A stretch of DNA of 43,664 nt from Syntrophomonadaceae bacterium (GCA_018432955.1 JAHDSE010000130.1:1-43664); one strand, 5' to 3'; counted from the first letter of the stretch, positions 17,708 to 26,429 are shown. Translations and numbers: made by a program. The notes: generated from the letters alone by a model not told the origin.

Positions 17708-17870
17708 TTGTTTGGTCATACATACAACTGTACGGCAAACAGCACAGTTGGTTTTACCTGTTTGCAACAATTATTGTATTACACATATTGGTAATCCTTG
17801 CAGCCAGACAGCAGCTTGCTTCGTTGTTTACCATACTATACCTGCAAAGCCAGTTTTCATTAAACAACGA
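17708..17870. promoter_or_regulatory. Candidate enhancer (UAS) region between divergent sigma-54 promoters
   Basis: Three elements stand out. TTGTTTGGTCATAC at 17708-17721 matches ATGTTTGCTCATAC at 42793-42806 in 12 of 14 bases. GCAAACAG at 17735-17742 is inverted as CTGTTTGC at 17758-17765. TCGTTGTTTA at 17821-17830 is inverted as TAAACAACGA at 17861-17870. The distances (40-200 bases upstream of the -24 element at 17911) suit binding sites for a sigma-54 activator. Confidence 0.4.
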
Positions 17871-17910
17871 TAAAGCTGATAAGCTCCCGTCTTGGAGATG
17901 CTTCAACTAA

Positions 17911-17926
17911 TGGCATAATATTTGCA
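17911..17926 (+). promoter_or_regulatory. Sigma-54 (-24/-12) promoter for acd-gcdA
   Basis: TGGCATAATATTTGCA has the invariant GG and GC at correct spacing and a full TTGCA. The leader of about 160 bases contains GTGAGGGGGGATG at 17957-17969, a 13-base string repeated in the leader behind the promoter at 25993. Confidence 0.7.
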
Positions 17927-18096
17927 TAATTAGTGATTAAACTGCTACTTTTGATTGTGAGGGGGGATGTCTTAAGCTACTGAATATAGCAAAAAATCAA
18001 TTAAGGCAGTTATTTAAAAATATTGCTTCGATACAAATCCACCTGCAGAACAAATCGCCCTTAATGGAATTATGTATCGCTTTAGGAGGTAAGATT

Positions 18097-19254
18097 GTGA
18101 ATTTTGAATTAACAGATGAACAAAAAATGGTTCAGGATATGGCAAAAAACTTTGCCGAAAAGGAAATTGCCCCTTATGTTGACGAGGATGAAGAAAACCA
18201 TCATTACCGCAGAGAAATATTGACTAAAATGGGTGAGTTGGGTCTTCTGGGTTGGAGCTTGCCTGAGGAGTACGGCGGAAACGGGATGGGCTGGATGGAA
18301 GCTGTATTGGCTCTTTATGAAATCGCCAAAGTTCATACCTCGTGGCGTTTGAGCATAAGCGGCAACAACTGGGGCCCGGCAATGACCATCAACCAGTATG
18401 GAACCCCGGAGCAAAAGGAAAAATACATTCCTAAACTGCTCAGTGGTGAACATGTCGGCAGTTTTGCCATAACTGAAGCCAACTCGGGTTCAGATGTAGC
18501 CAGCATGAAGACCTTTGCCCAGGACAAAGGCGACCACTGGTTAATGAACGGCAGTAAAATGTGGATATCCGGCGGCCATGCATCAGATGTCGGACTCGTT
18601 TATGCGGTTACGGAAAAAGGTGCCGCCCACAAAGGATTATCCTGCTTTATTGTTGATTACAACAATACCCCTGGAATAACCAGAATCCCAATACACACAA
18701 AAGTTGGTATGTGGCCGGCTCCCACATCTGAGCTTGTATTTGAAAACGCTGTAATACCCAAGGAAAACCTCCTGGGTCCCTTGAACCAGGGCTTTCCCAT
18801 TTGCATGTGGCAGTTAAACAATACCCGCATGGGTTGTGCCACCGGTTCAGCAGCACTATCGGCTGCATGCCTGGAAGGTTCTGTTCAGTACGCTAATGAA
18901 CGTACTCAGTTTGGCAAACCCATTGGTAAATATCAGATGATTCAGCAACAGATTACCGAAATGAAATTGGAAGATGAAGCTGCAAAATATCTGGTTTACC
19001 GTGCCGCCTGGTTAAAGGACAAAGGGCTCCCCAATCAGCAAGCTGTATCAATGGCCAAATTGGTTGGCTGCCAGGCTGCGGTTCACGCTGCCAATATGGC
19101 TATGAAAATCTATGGTTCATATGGATACTCTACTGAATACCCCTGTGGAAGATGGCTGCGTGATGCCAAACAGTTTGAGACCCTTGAAGGAACCTCTAAT
19201 ATGCATATGCAGATAATTGCCAATATCGAGCTGGGCTATCAGCCTAACAGATAG
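18097..19254 (+). CDS. Acyl-CoA dehydrogenase, probable non-decarboxylating glutaryl-CoA dehydrogenase
   Basis: This 385-residue flavoenzyme has the acyl-CoA dehydrogenase signatures ITEANSGSD (125-133), ERTQFGKPIG and the catalytic Glu364 in LEGTSNMH. GTG 18097 follows TTAGGAGGTAAG and is preferred over the upstream in-frame ATG at 18064. Two features point to glutaryl-CoA. Arg84 in TSWRLS aligns with the Arg of human glutaryl-CoA dehydrogenase that binds the free carboxylate (GYRSA). The next gene encodes glutaconyl-CoA decarboxylase. Residues linked to decarboxylation in that family differ (Ala77 for Glu, Leu85 for Ser, Leu363 for Tyr), so the expected product is glutaconyl-CoA. The alignment is from memory. 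Electrons would pass to electron-transferring flavoprotein, not encoded here. Confidence 0.75.
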   Translation: MNFELTDEQKMVQDMAKNFAEKEIAPYVDEDEENHHYRREILTKMGELGLLGWSLPEEYGGNGMGWMEAVLALYEIAKVHTSWRLSISGNNWGPAMTINQYGTPEQKEKYIPKLLSGEHVGSFAITEANSGSDVASMKTFAQDKGDHWLMNGSKMWISGGHASDVGLVYAVTEKGAAHKGLSCFIVDYNNTPGITRIPIHTKVGMWPAPTSELVFENAVIPKENLLGPLNQGFPICMWQLNNTRMGCATGSAALSAACLEGSVQYANERTQFGKPIGKYQMIQQQITEMKLEDEAAKYLVYRAAWLKDKGLPNQQAVSMAKLVGCQAAVHAANMAMKIYGSYGYSTEYPCGRWLRDAKQFETLEGTSNMHMQIIANIELGYQPNR

Positions 19255-19313
19255 CCTGCATTTAGCGTTACTGTTGAAAAGTTTTTAATTCCCCGTTAGA
19301 AAGGAGATAAAGC

Positions 19314-21059
19314 ATGAGCGAATATGGTTTTTCATTACATCCCTATTTCAAGGAAATGCCAGGCATAGGCAAAGCCCTGAGAAAGCAGAACAAGGCTAAT
19401 ACTGAAGAACTGAAAAAGGTTGAAGAAGAAATAAAGGCCGAAGTTGAAAGGGTTAAAAACTCTGGCAAATCCACAGATGCTATGAATAATAAAGGAGAAT
19501 GGGACGTATGGCAGCGCCTGGATTATCTGGTAGATCCAGGTACCTGGCATCCTCTGCATACCATTTATGATCCGAGTCGCAATGAAGAAGGCAGTACCGG
19601 AGTTATCGATGGTCTGGGTAAAATTTCGGGAAAATGGGCGGTAATAATTGCTTCAAACAATAAAATCATGGCCGGGGCCTGGATAGCAGGCCAGGCTGAT
19701 AATATACTCCGCGTTACAGATATTGCCAAAAAATTGCACATACCTCTGGTCTGGGTACTGAACTGCAGTGGTGTAAAACTCATGGAACAGGAAGAAGTAT
19801 ATGCCAACCGCAGAGGCAATGGAACTACATTTTACCGGCATGCTGAATTAGAACAGCTGGGTATTCCTGTAATAGTCGGAATATATGGAACCAATCCTGC
19901 TGGCGGCGGTTACCACGGCATCAGCCCGACAACACTGATAGCTCACAAGAATGCTAATATCGCTGTTGGCGGTGGCGGCATCGTGGGCGGTATGTCTCCC
20001 AAAGGATATTTCGATGACGAAGCCGCCAACGAACTGATCGAGGCCACCCGTCAATTCAGCGCTACCCCGCCGGGAAGGGTGGAAATTCATTATAACGGCA
20101 CCGGGTTTTTCCGGGAAGTATGCGATACCGAAGAGGCGGTTCTGGACAAGATTAAAAAGTATATGCAGGATATGCCGGCATATCATCCGGACTTTTTCCG
20201 TGTCGCTGACCCGGTTGATCCCAAGTTCCCAGCCGAAGACCTTTACAGCCTGGTACCTGCCAACCAGAGAAGGACCTATTCCATGCCCGAGGTTTTGGCC
20301 AGACTGTTTGATAATAGTGAACACTTTGAATACAAACCTGATTACGGCCCCGAAGTATATTGCGGCCTGGCAAAAATTGACGGTTATCTATGCGGAGTAA
20401 TCGGCAATAACCAGGGTGCCCTGGGTGCTGAATATCCCGAATATACTGATAAATATGCAGGCATGGGAGGCAAACTGTATCGCCAGGGCCTTATTAAAAT
20501 GAGCGAATTTGTTACCTTCTGCGGCCGTGACCGCATTCCCATGGTATGGCTTCAAGACACCACCGGCATTGATGTTGGAGATATCGCAGAACGAGCCGAA
20601 CTTCTCGGTCTTGGTCAGTCACTTATCTATTCCATTGAGAGTACCGATCTTCCTATGATGCTTGTTGTACTGAGAAAAGGCACCGCTGCCGCGCACTATG
20701 TTATGGGCGGACCCAACGCCAACAACAACAACATTTTCACTCTGGGAACTGCGGCAACCGAAATCTACGTTATGCACGGTGAAACCGCAGCAGCAGCTTC
20801 CTTTTCACGCCGGCTGGTTAAGGAGCAGGATGCCGGCAACTCTCTGGAACCCGTTATAGAAAAAATGAATGATATGGTCAAAGATTATTACGACAAATCC
20901 CGTCCAGCGTATTGTGCGAAAACAGGCTTTGTTGATGAAGTAGTGAATATGAGCGATCTTAGAAATTATTGCAAAGCATTTGTTGGGGCTGCTTATCAGA
21001 ATCCAACCAGTATATGTCCCCCCCATCAAATGATCACCCCCAGGATAATCAAGGGCTAA
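19314..21059 (+). CDS. gcdA: Glutaconyl-CoA decarboxylase carboxyltransferase subunit alpha
   Basis: This 581-residue protein is a two-domain biotin-dependent acyl-CoA carboxyltransferase. It closely resembles GcdA of Acidaminococcus fermentans (587 residues) along its length. Shared segments include YVLNCSGVK-like VWVLNCSGVK, GIYGTNPAGGGYHGISPT, GKLYRQGLIKM, WLQDTTGIDVGD, LRKGTAAAHYVMGGP and the C-terminal SICPPHQMITPR. It moves CO2 from C4 of (E)-glutaconyl-CoA to biotin, leaving crotonyl-CoA. ATG 19314 follows AAAGGAGATAAAGC, 59 bases after the glutaryl-CoA-dehydrogenase-like gene, so the two are one operon. The biotin carrier (25.3 kb) and membrane pump (26.7 kb) are in separate units. 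A stem-loop terminator follows at 21094. Confidence 0.9.
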   Translation: MSEYGFSLHPYFKEMPGIGKALRKQNKANTEELKKVEEEIKAEVERVKNSGKSTDAMNNKGEWDVWQRLDYLVDPGTWHPLHTIYDPSRNEEGSTGVIDGLGKISGKWAVIIASNNKIMAGAWIAGQADNILRVTDIAKKLHIPLVWVLNCSGVKLMEQEEVYANRRGNGTTFYRHAELEQLGIPVIVGIYGTNPAGGGYHGISPTTLIAHKNANIAVGGGGIVGGMSPKGYFDDEAANELIEATRQFSATPPGRVEIHYNGTGFFREVCDTEEAVLDKIKKYMQDMPAYHPDFFRVADPVDPKFPAEDLYSLVPANQRRTYSMPEVLARLFDNSEHFEYKPDYGPEVYCGLAKIDGYLCGVIGNNQGALGAEYPEYTDKYAGMGGKLYRQGLIKMSEFVTFCGRDRIPMVWLQDTTGIDVGDIAERAELLGLGQSLIYSIESTDLPMMLVVLRKGTAAAHYVMGGPNANNNNIFTLGTAATEIYVMHGETAAAASFSRRLVKEQDAGNSLEPVIEKMNDMVKDYYDKSRPAYCAKTGFVDEVVNMSDLRNYCKAFVGAAYQNPTSICPPHQMITPRIIKG

Positions 21060-21093
21060 ACAAATACGCTCTCACTCTCTCACCTGCAAATGT

Positions 21094-21128
21094 ACCCGCC
21101 GTATAATGAATAATAATGTACGGCGGGT
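21094..21128 (+). terminator. Rho-independent terminator after gcdA
   Basis: ACCCGCCGTA pairs with TACGGCGGGT (10 bp, perfect) with a 15-base loop, followed by the T-rich TCATTTCTTTAT. It closes the acd-gcdA operon. Confidence 0.85.
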
Positions 21129-21431
21129 TCATTTCTTTATATATCGTTGTTCAAATCTTCACCCGGCATTCACTGTATTTTCCAGGCCTTTTGATGATAT
21201 CTAAGCTTATGCAAGGAATAAGATAAGCTATTACTTATCTAAAAATATTTGTCGGGGTTACAGATAAGAGCAGCATACGCGAAACAGCTTGTCGCCATAT
21301 TTTTATATAATCCTCATTTATCAGAGTCTTTATCCATATTGTTACAGTATCTCCGTAGCAGTTGTAGTTGATATTTTCCCTTAAAAGTGAGAAACTATCT
21401 TTAGAGTTAACAGAGGGGATGGGTGTCTTGA
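21129..21431 (+). other. Upstream region of the sigma-54 activator gene
   Basis: No gene is visible. AGATAAG/CTTATCT form an inverted repeat at 21221-21240. The 12-mer CGTAGCAGTTGT at 21354-21365 recurs exactly at 26205-26216 upstream of the Na+-pump genes, in both cases preceded by a related TGTTA-CAG-TATC stretch. No clear -24/-12 or -35/-10 pair was recognised. Confidence 0.4.
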
Positions 21432-23552
21432 ATGGAATCGGTAAATTTATCCAATTCTTTTTTTCCTAACTCGCTAATCTATGTCCATGATTTGATGAAT
21501 ACAGATTTTGTAACTGTTCATCCGGATGATTCTTTGCTGACCGTAACCCGAAAATTTACTGAAACTAAAATAGACACTATTCCGGTTGTCGATGAAAAAG
21601 GTAAACTACTGGGAGTTTTTCCCCGAAGGCGGCTATACAAGGCCATTCTGGAAAATAAGAGTCTGGATGTCCCCTGTAGTTCATACATGGTTACATCTCC
21701 TTATGCTCTTTCTTCAGATCTCACCTATGACCAGCTTACTTTCATAATAAAATTGAACCAGACCCAGGTAGGAACAGTTCCTATTGTAGACAAGGACAAT
21801 GTTGTTGTCGGAACCGGTGGAAAAGTTGAATATATGAGAGCTACCGTGAATATGATAAGCAAAGCCAAAGCCCACCTTGACTCCATCTTTCAGGCTATGA
21901 ACGAAGGGATTATAGCTACCGACGAAAAAGGACAGATCATAAGCATTAATCGGGCAGCCGAAAATTTGTTTGGATTAAATGCAGATGATGTGTTCGGGCA
22001 AAATATACAAGAGGTATTTCCAGAAATTGATTCCGATAATGCCCGCCGTCTCAATGTTAAACGCATCATAAATTCTGTTCCGGTTATGATGAATCAGGTG
22101 CCTCTCATCGAAGATGATACCGTTAGAGGAATGAACTACGCCTTTGTTGATTTATCCAGTTTGGAGAAAATAGCGGCTGAATTGGAAAGTGTTAAAAAAT
22201 TACAGGTAGGTCTTCAGGGTGTCCTGAGTGCTTCTTCAGATGGTTTGATACTGACTGACCGGAACGGATTAATTACTTTTTACAATAAGGAAGCAGTGAG
22301 TTTACTGAAAAATCCGCCTGAAACACTTATTGAGCAGCCAGTAGAAAATTATCTGGGAAACCGTACAGCCATTAATGTTGCTAAAACTGCTATGTCTGAG
22401 GTAGAGGTTTGCACCATCGATGGCAAAAACTGCATGGTTTCCTATGTTCCTATAAACTTTGAGGAAGCCAACTTCCCGATGGGCGTAGTTGTTACGATAT
22501 ACCGGGAAGATAATTCCATGTCCGATGAAATGGCCCGAAAATGGTTCTCTCTGCAGCAACAGGTTAAATACTACAAAACTGAACTTGAAAAACAGGGACA
22601 TACTAATGCAGCTTTTAGTAATATAATTACCGAAAATCCTGCTTTTATTAGTTTAAAAAATGAAGCAGAACGCGTCGCCCGCAGCACTTCAACAGTCCTC
22701 CTCACCGGGGAGAGCGGCGTGGGCAAGGATATGTTCGCCCGTGCACTTCACGCTGCCAGCAAACGTGCCCGACGTCCGTTTGTAAAGGTCAACTGTGCTG
22801 CCATACCCGAAACTCTTTTGGAATCGGAACTTTTTGGCTATGAGCCAGGTTCTTTTACCGGAGCATTAAAAAAGGGCAAACCGGGATATTTCGAGCAGGC
22901 CCATGAGGGAACAATTTTTCTGGATGAAATCGGTGAAATGCCTCTATCCATTCAGGTTAAAGTTCTGCAGGCTTTACAGGAAAAACAATTCATGCGCGTT
23001 GGCGGAACCAGTACCCAAACGGTGAATGTCAGAATAATTACTGCTACCAACCGTGATTTGCGTGAGGCCATGGCTCATGGAGAATTCCGGGAGGATCTCT
23101 ATTATCGTTTAAATGTAATAGAATTTCATCTGCCGCCACTGCGTTCAAGGCCCGAGGATATACTTCCTTTGGCGGAAATGTTTATAGAAAAGTACAACAG
23201 CATCCTGGGCACCTTCGTCACCGGGCTTACACCTGAGGCTCGCAATATTTTGACCTCTTATTCCTGGCCGGGGAATATCAGAGAACTGGAAAATGCTATA
23301 GAAAGGGCGGCCAACTATGTTTGGGAAGGTCAGATTGGTAAAGAGCACCTCCCGGCTCAGATATATAAAAACAACAATATCAGCCAAACCGAACCAGGAA
23401 GCCCCTCTTTATCTTCGCTGGATGATGTTGAAAAAAACATCATCCTGGAAGCCCTGGAAAATACTAAAGGAAACAAAAGTGCTGCCGCCCGCCTGCTCAA
23501 AATCAGCCGTTCATCATTATATGAAAAACTGGCCAAACATGGGATTAGTTAG
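21432..23552 (+). CDS. Sigma-54-dependent activator with CBS pair, two PAS domains, AAA+ and Fis-type HTH
   Basis: This 706-residue regulator is built in order from a CBS pair (about 18-140), a PAS domain (about 145-240), a second PAS domain (about 255-360), an AAA+ sigma-54 interaction domain (about 395-635) and a Fis-like helix-turn-helix (about 665-706, GNKSAAARLLKISRSSLYEK). Walker A is GESGVGKD (426-433) and Walker B is TIFLDEIGE. The sigma-54 contact loop reads GSFTGA (473-478) rather than the usual GAFTGA. CBS pairs often bind adenine nucleotides, so it may sense energy charge as well as a PAS ligand. It sits between acd-gcdA and the other gcd genes and is the obvious candidate to control the -24/-12 promoters here. 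Confidence 0.9.
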   Translation: MESVNLSNSFFPNSLIYVHDLMNTDFVTVHPDDSLLTVTRKFTETKIDTIPVVDEKGKLLGVFPRRRLYKAILENKSLDVPCSSYMVTSPYALSSDLTYDQLTFIIKLNQTQVGTVPIVDKDNVVVGTGGKVEYMRATVNMISKAKAHLDSIFQAMNEGIIATDEKGQIISINRAAENLFGLNADDVFGQNIQEVFPEIDSDNARRLNVKRIINSVPVMMNQVPLIEDDTVRGMNYAFVDLSSLEKIAAELESVKKLQVGLQGVLSASSDGLILTDRNGLITFYNKEAVSLLKNPPETLIEQPVENYLGNRTAINVAKTAMSEVEVCTIDGKNCMVSYVPINFEEANFPMGVVVTIYREDNSMSDEMARKWFSLQQQVKYYKTELEKQGHTNAAFSNIITENPAFISLKNEAERVARSTSTVLLTGESGVGKDMFARALHAASKRARRPFVKVNCAAIPETLLESELFGYEPGSFTGALKKGKPGYFEQAHEGTIFLDEIGEMPLSIQVKVLQALQEKQFMRVGGTSTQTVNVRIITATNRDLREAMAHGEFREDLYYRLNVIEFHLPPLRSRPEDILPLAEMFIEKYNSILGTFVTGLTPEARNILTSYSWPGNIRELENAIERAANYVWEGQIGKEHLPAQIYKNNNISQTEPGSPSLSSLDDVEKNIILEALENTKGNKSAAARLLKISRSSLYEKLAKHGIS

Positions 23553-23573
23553 CAGTTTTCTTCGAAAGCCTCT

Positions 23574-24875
23574 TTATTTCTGTTCTCCATTATTTTCCTT
23601 GCTTAGAAAGAAAAATCTCCCGGGGGTTCGCCGGACAAATACTATGCAAAAAACCGCCAAAAGCGAAAGCAAGGCCAGTAATTTCCAGGCTGCACTGTAG
23701 GAATATACCGGATCGTATAGACGAGCCACTAAAATCGGGCCAATAGCTCCCCCCAACAACCCGGACATGGTTATTGTCCCCCAAATTTTACCCATGGATT
23801 TTACTCCAAAGCGGTCTGCTACAACAGCTGACAGAATTAGGGCCGCTCCGTGAGCAGCACCAATAATCACAACCCACAATAGGATCATCTGATATCCTCC
23901 GGGATTGAAGGCGAAAATCAAGCATCCCAGACAGAAAAGGGCATAAGCAACAATAAGCATAAACTTCCGATCCTTCGTCATGTCTGCCAGCCATGCCCCG
24001 CCTACTCCAGCTACCGCTCCAATCAGACCGGTATAACCAAAAAGAGTCGCGGCTTTCATACGGCTCAGCCCCATATCGCACATGGCCATAACTGCGTGGT
24101 TGGTTATACCATACCAGGTGGCCAAATAAAACAAATAAGACAAAAGAAGCAACCAGAATTCACGGGTTGCTATCGCTTCCTTAAAAGACCAGTTGCGGCC
24201 ATGCCAAATTGAACTTTTATCCAAGTCGGTCTTCGCCTTTTTAATCAGCTCGGCTTCGTCGGCACTCATTCCGTCAATATATTGACCTACATCCTGCGGA
24301 TGGTCTTTAGCCAGCAGACCTACCAGCACAATAACTATCAGTCCGGTTACTATCCCCAGTCCGGTTACCGCATTACGCCAGCCATATGCTTCCATTAAAT
24401 ATGCCAATAACGGGTTGAAAATGGCCAGGCCGACCCCGGTTCCCACTCCCACAATGGCTGCTGCCAGACCTCTTTTACGGACAAACCAGCGGGATATCAT
24501 GGTAGTGTTAACCACCATGCCTGCCCCAACCGCTGCCAGAGAAAATAATATTCCGTAAGAAAGGTAGATGCTGAACAAGCTTTGCGCCTGTCCAAAAATG
24601 GTCAGGGCAACAGCCATTAAGAAAGCACCTGACAGGATCATCTTTTTTGGTCCGAAGCGATCCACCAAAGCACCTCCAAAAGGCTGTAAAAAAGCCTGGC
24701 AGAGTATGCTGAGAGAAAATACGCTGGTAACCATGGCTCTGCTCCATCCAAATTCATCCAGTAAGGCCCCGAATAAAGTACCGAAACAGAACTTATTGCC
24801 GTAAATAATGGTTATTACAATAAACCCTATCAGAGTGATAACCCACCCATAGTAAAACCTTGATAAAAGTCTCAT
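23574..24875 (-). CDS. MFS transporter of the oxalate/formate or monocarboxylate type
   Basis: A 433-residue membrane protein with about 12 helices in two halves and a hydrophilic central loop near residues 200-225. FYYGWVI at the N-terminus, the loop-2 motif GALVDRFGPKKM and the matching second-half ADMTKDRKFM place it in the major facilitator superfamily, closest to the OFA/MCT carboxylate branch. ATG 24875 follows GGGGATTTATTG; the TTG just before it has poorer spacing. It is convergent with the activator gene (21 bases between stops). Its place among glutaryl-CoA and glutaconyl-CoA genes suggests uptake of a dicarboxylate or export of a product acid. The substrate is inferred from context only. 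Confidence 0.75.
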   Translation of the reverse strand: MRLLSRFYYGWVITLIGFIVITIIYGNKFCFGTLFGALLDEFGWSRAMVTSVFSLSILCQAFLQPFGGALVDRFGPKKMILSGAFLMAVALTIFGQAQSLFSIYLSYGILFSLAAVGAGMVVNTTMISRWFVRKRGLAAAIVGVGTGVGLAIFNPLLAYLMEAYGWRNAVTGLGIVTGLIVIVLVGLLAKDHPQDVGQYIDGMSADEAELIKKAKTDLDKSSIWHGRNWSFKEAIATREFWLLLLSYLFYLATWYGITNHAVMAMCDMGLSRMKAATLFGYTGLIGAVAGVGGAWLADMTKDRKFMLIVAYALFCLGCLIFAFNPGGYQMILLWVVIIGAAHGAALILSAVVADRFGVKSMGKIWGTITMSGLLGGAIGPILVARLYDPVYSYSAAWKLLALLSLLAVFCIVFVRRTPGRFFFLSKENNGEQK

Positions 24876-25109
24876 CAATAAATCCCCTTCCCCAGGATTT
24901 CGAAACTATAGCCGGATCATGCCCATATCATGACCTCGAACCATATAATCCGCCAACCTGGGTGACCAAGATCCAGCCATCAGGCATTCTTATAACGATA
25001 TTCTCAATTAATTGCGAATTGCGGCTCGAAACTGCACATGTTCATAACTGTCTGGAAAAGCCACAGCAAAGATCACCAATTTATATATCAGCTTGCGGCA
25101 TCATAATTA

Positions 25110-25125
25110 TGCAATTGAGTTTCCG
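25110..25125 (-). promoter_or_regulatory. Possible sigma-54 promoter for the MFS transporter
   Basis: Leftward CGGAAACTCAATTGCA has GG and TTGCA at correct -24/-12 spacing but a poor -24 flank. It is about 235 bases upstream of the transporter start. Otherwise 24879-25185 holds no recognised gene. Confidence 0.3.
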
Positions 25126-25185
25126 GGCGTGTCCTTCTGCTGATGATAATCATTTTATTAGCTTGTTCTTATCCGGCTATAAGAT

Positions 25186-25223
25186 CTAATGCCTGTAGGC
25201 CATAGACTGCCTGCAGGCATTAG
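25186..25223 (-). terminator. Stem-loop downstream of the biotin carrier gene
   Basis: CTAATGCCTG pairs with CAGGCATTAG (10 bp). It follows the leftward biotin carrier gene by about 87 bases but has no strong T run, so termination is probable rather than certain. Confidence 0.5.
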
Positions 25224-25309
25224 GTTTAACAAATCTTATTTCATTTATTTCAGTATTAAATGCTACTTAGCCATGTAAAACATATCTCATTCATATTAAC
25301 ATTTGTCTA

Positions 25310-25522
25310 CTACTCAAGAACGGCTATAACAGCCCCTTCGTCAATACGGTCGCCAACCGCAACTTTGATTTCTTTTACAGTCCCATCTTCATCGGGGAAA
25401 ACGGGGTTTTCCATTTTCATGGCTTCAATAATCATAATTTCGTCATCTTCAGTCACCTGGTCGCCAACCTTACAGTTAATTGCTAATACTTTACCCGCAA
25501 TCGGGCTTTCTACATTCGCCAT
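25310..25522 (-). CDS. gcdC: Minimal free-standing biotin carrier, probable glutaconyl-CoA decarboxylase gamma
   Basis: This 70-residue protein is just one biotinyl domain, with EAMKMENP and Lys36 as the biotin site. It lacks the N-terminal region and the Ala/Pro linker found in classical GcdC (about 145 residues) and in the second carrier of this window (133 residues at 6.2 kb). ATG 25522 follows GGAGGTTAG. It has its own sigma-54 promoter at 25679-25694, back to back with the promoter for the small-subunit/GcdB-like operon, which argues that it works with that pump and with GcdA. How so short a carrier reaches both partners is an open point. Confidence 0.8.
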   Translation of the reverse strand: MANVESPIAGKVLAINCKVGDQVTEDDEIMIIEAMKMENPVFPDEDGTVKEIKVAVGDRIDEGAVIAVLE

Positions 25523-25678
25523 TTTCTAACCTCCAATAAATAATTTATTTTTGTAATCCATAACCCTTAATATTAGTCACTGTTTTAAACAATTCTTATT
25601 CTTGAAACCCCCTTTTGTGAATACTAGGCAATGAGCCAGTGTTGATTAATTGATCCAATGCTTATCAATTATAAATAA

Positions 25679-25694
25679 TGCAACTACTATGCCA
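25679..25694 (-). promoter_or_regulatory. Sigma-54 (-24/-12) promoter for the biotin carrier gene
   Basis: Leftward TGGCATAGTAGTTGCA has GG and TTGCA at correct spacing and differs by only three bases from the acd-gcdA promoter. The start codon is about 157 bases downstream. Confidence 0.65.
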
Positions 25695-25864
25695 AAATCA
25701 GAATGATAACTAAAATCTAAAACTTCAGTTATTTATAATTTGGCTTGAAATTAATGTTTATATCCATTACTGCTCTGGCAAAAATTATCCGCATTCGATT
25801 ATTTTGCCGGCATTGATCGGTGCAGCGTTAGTAATGGCGACATTTCTTAAATATATCTTGTATG

Positions 25865-25885
25865 CCTTACCATACACTTGTAAGG
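25865..25885. promoter_or_regulatory. Inverted repeat midway between divergent sigma-54 promoters
   Basis: CCTTAC pairs with GTAAGG around CATACACTT. It lies about 110-170 bases from both the 25694 and 25993 promoters, and its TTACCATAC core resembles TTTACCATAC in the 17.8 kb region, so it is a candidate activator site. No gene is recognised in 25695-25992; a 70-aa leftward frame at 25962-26174 looks spurious. Confidence 0.35.
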
Positions 25886-25992
25886 TTTTTAATACACTTT
25901 TTTTTGCCTGACAGCTTGCAAAATACATAATAAACTATTCCATTAAGCACTTCACATTATTTTATATCCAATATACCCTTCTTCCTTTAAGT

Positions 25993-26008
25993 TGGTACGT
26001 TTTTTGCA
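25993..26008 (+). promoter_or_regulatory. Sigma-54 (-24/-12) promoter for the Na+-pump operon
   Basis: TGGTACGTTTTTTGCA differs from the consensus at a single base. GTGAGGGGGGATG follows at 26031-26043 as in the acd-gcdA leader, and could open a 19-codon leader frame at 26041-26100. A weaker -24/-12 match, TGGTACAAAAAATGCC, lies at 26167-26182. The first recognised gene starts at 26430. Confidence 0.65.
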
Positions 26009-26429
26009 AATTAAAGGGACGGGCGTGAAAGTGAGGGGGGATGACATCCAGGTTATTCTTTATACCGCCTTTTTTAAAAGCAATACATGTGGGAGAATAG
26101 TATATCCCCAAATTAACCAATAAAGTTCGCTTCCAGCGGTTATTAAGGCTTATGCTCAAGTATTTTTGGTACAAAAAATGCCAATACTGTTATCAGCCCT
26201 ATCACGTAGCAGTTGTTGTAGATAATTGTGGACAAAAAATAATTTAATACTGATCTGTGGCCAATTTAGCCTTGCTTTAAGTGCTGGGACGGTGATTAGT
26301 GAGAGACCCGGATATTGGATTATATTTTTTCTTGTTTCAAGGTGGGATTCTTACTGATTTGCACCAGACAACAACAGCTCAGGTTTTTTTAATTAGGTGA
26401 TTTTTATGACAGGATAGGAGGAAAATAAT

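Noticed and set aside
25962-26174. 70-codon leftward frame upstream of the Na+-pump genes
   Set aside because: It overlaps the sigma-54 promoter at 25993, lacks a family match and has no persuasive ribosome site.
26167-26182. TGGTACAAAAAATGCC as the main sigma-54 promoter of the Na+-pump genes
   Set aside because: The -12 box is ATGCC and weaker than the nearly perfect element at 25993; kept only as a possible secondary site.
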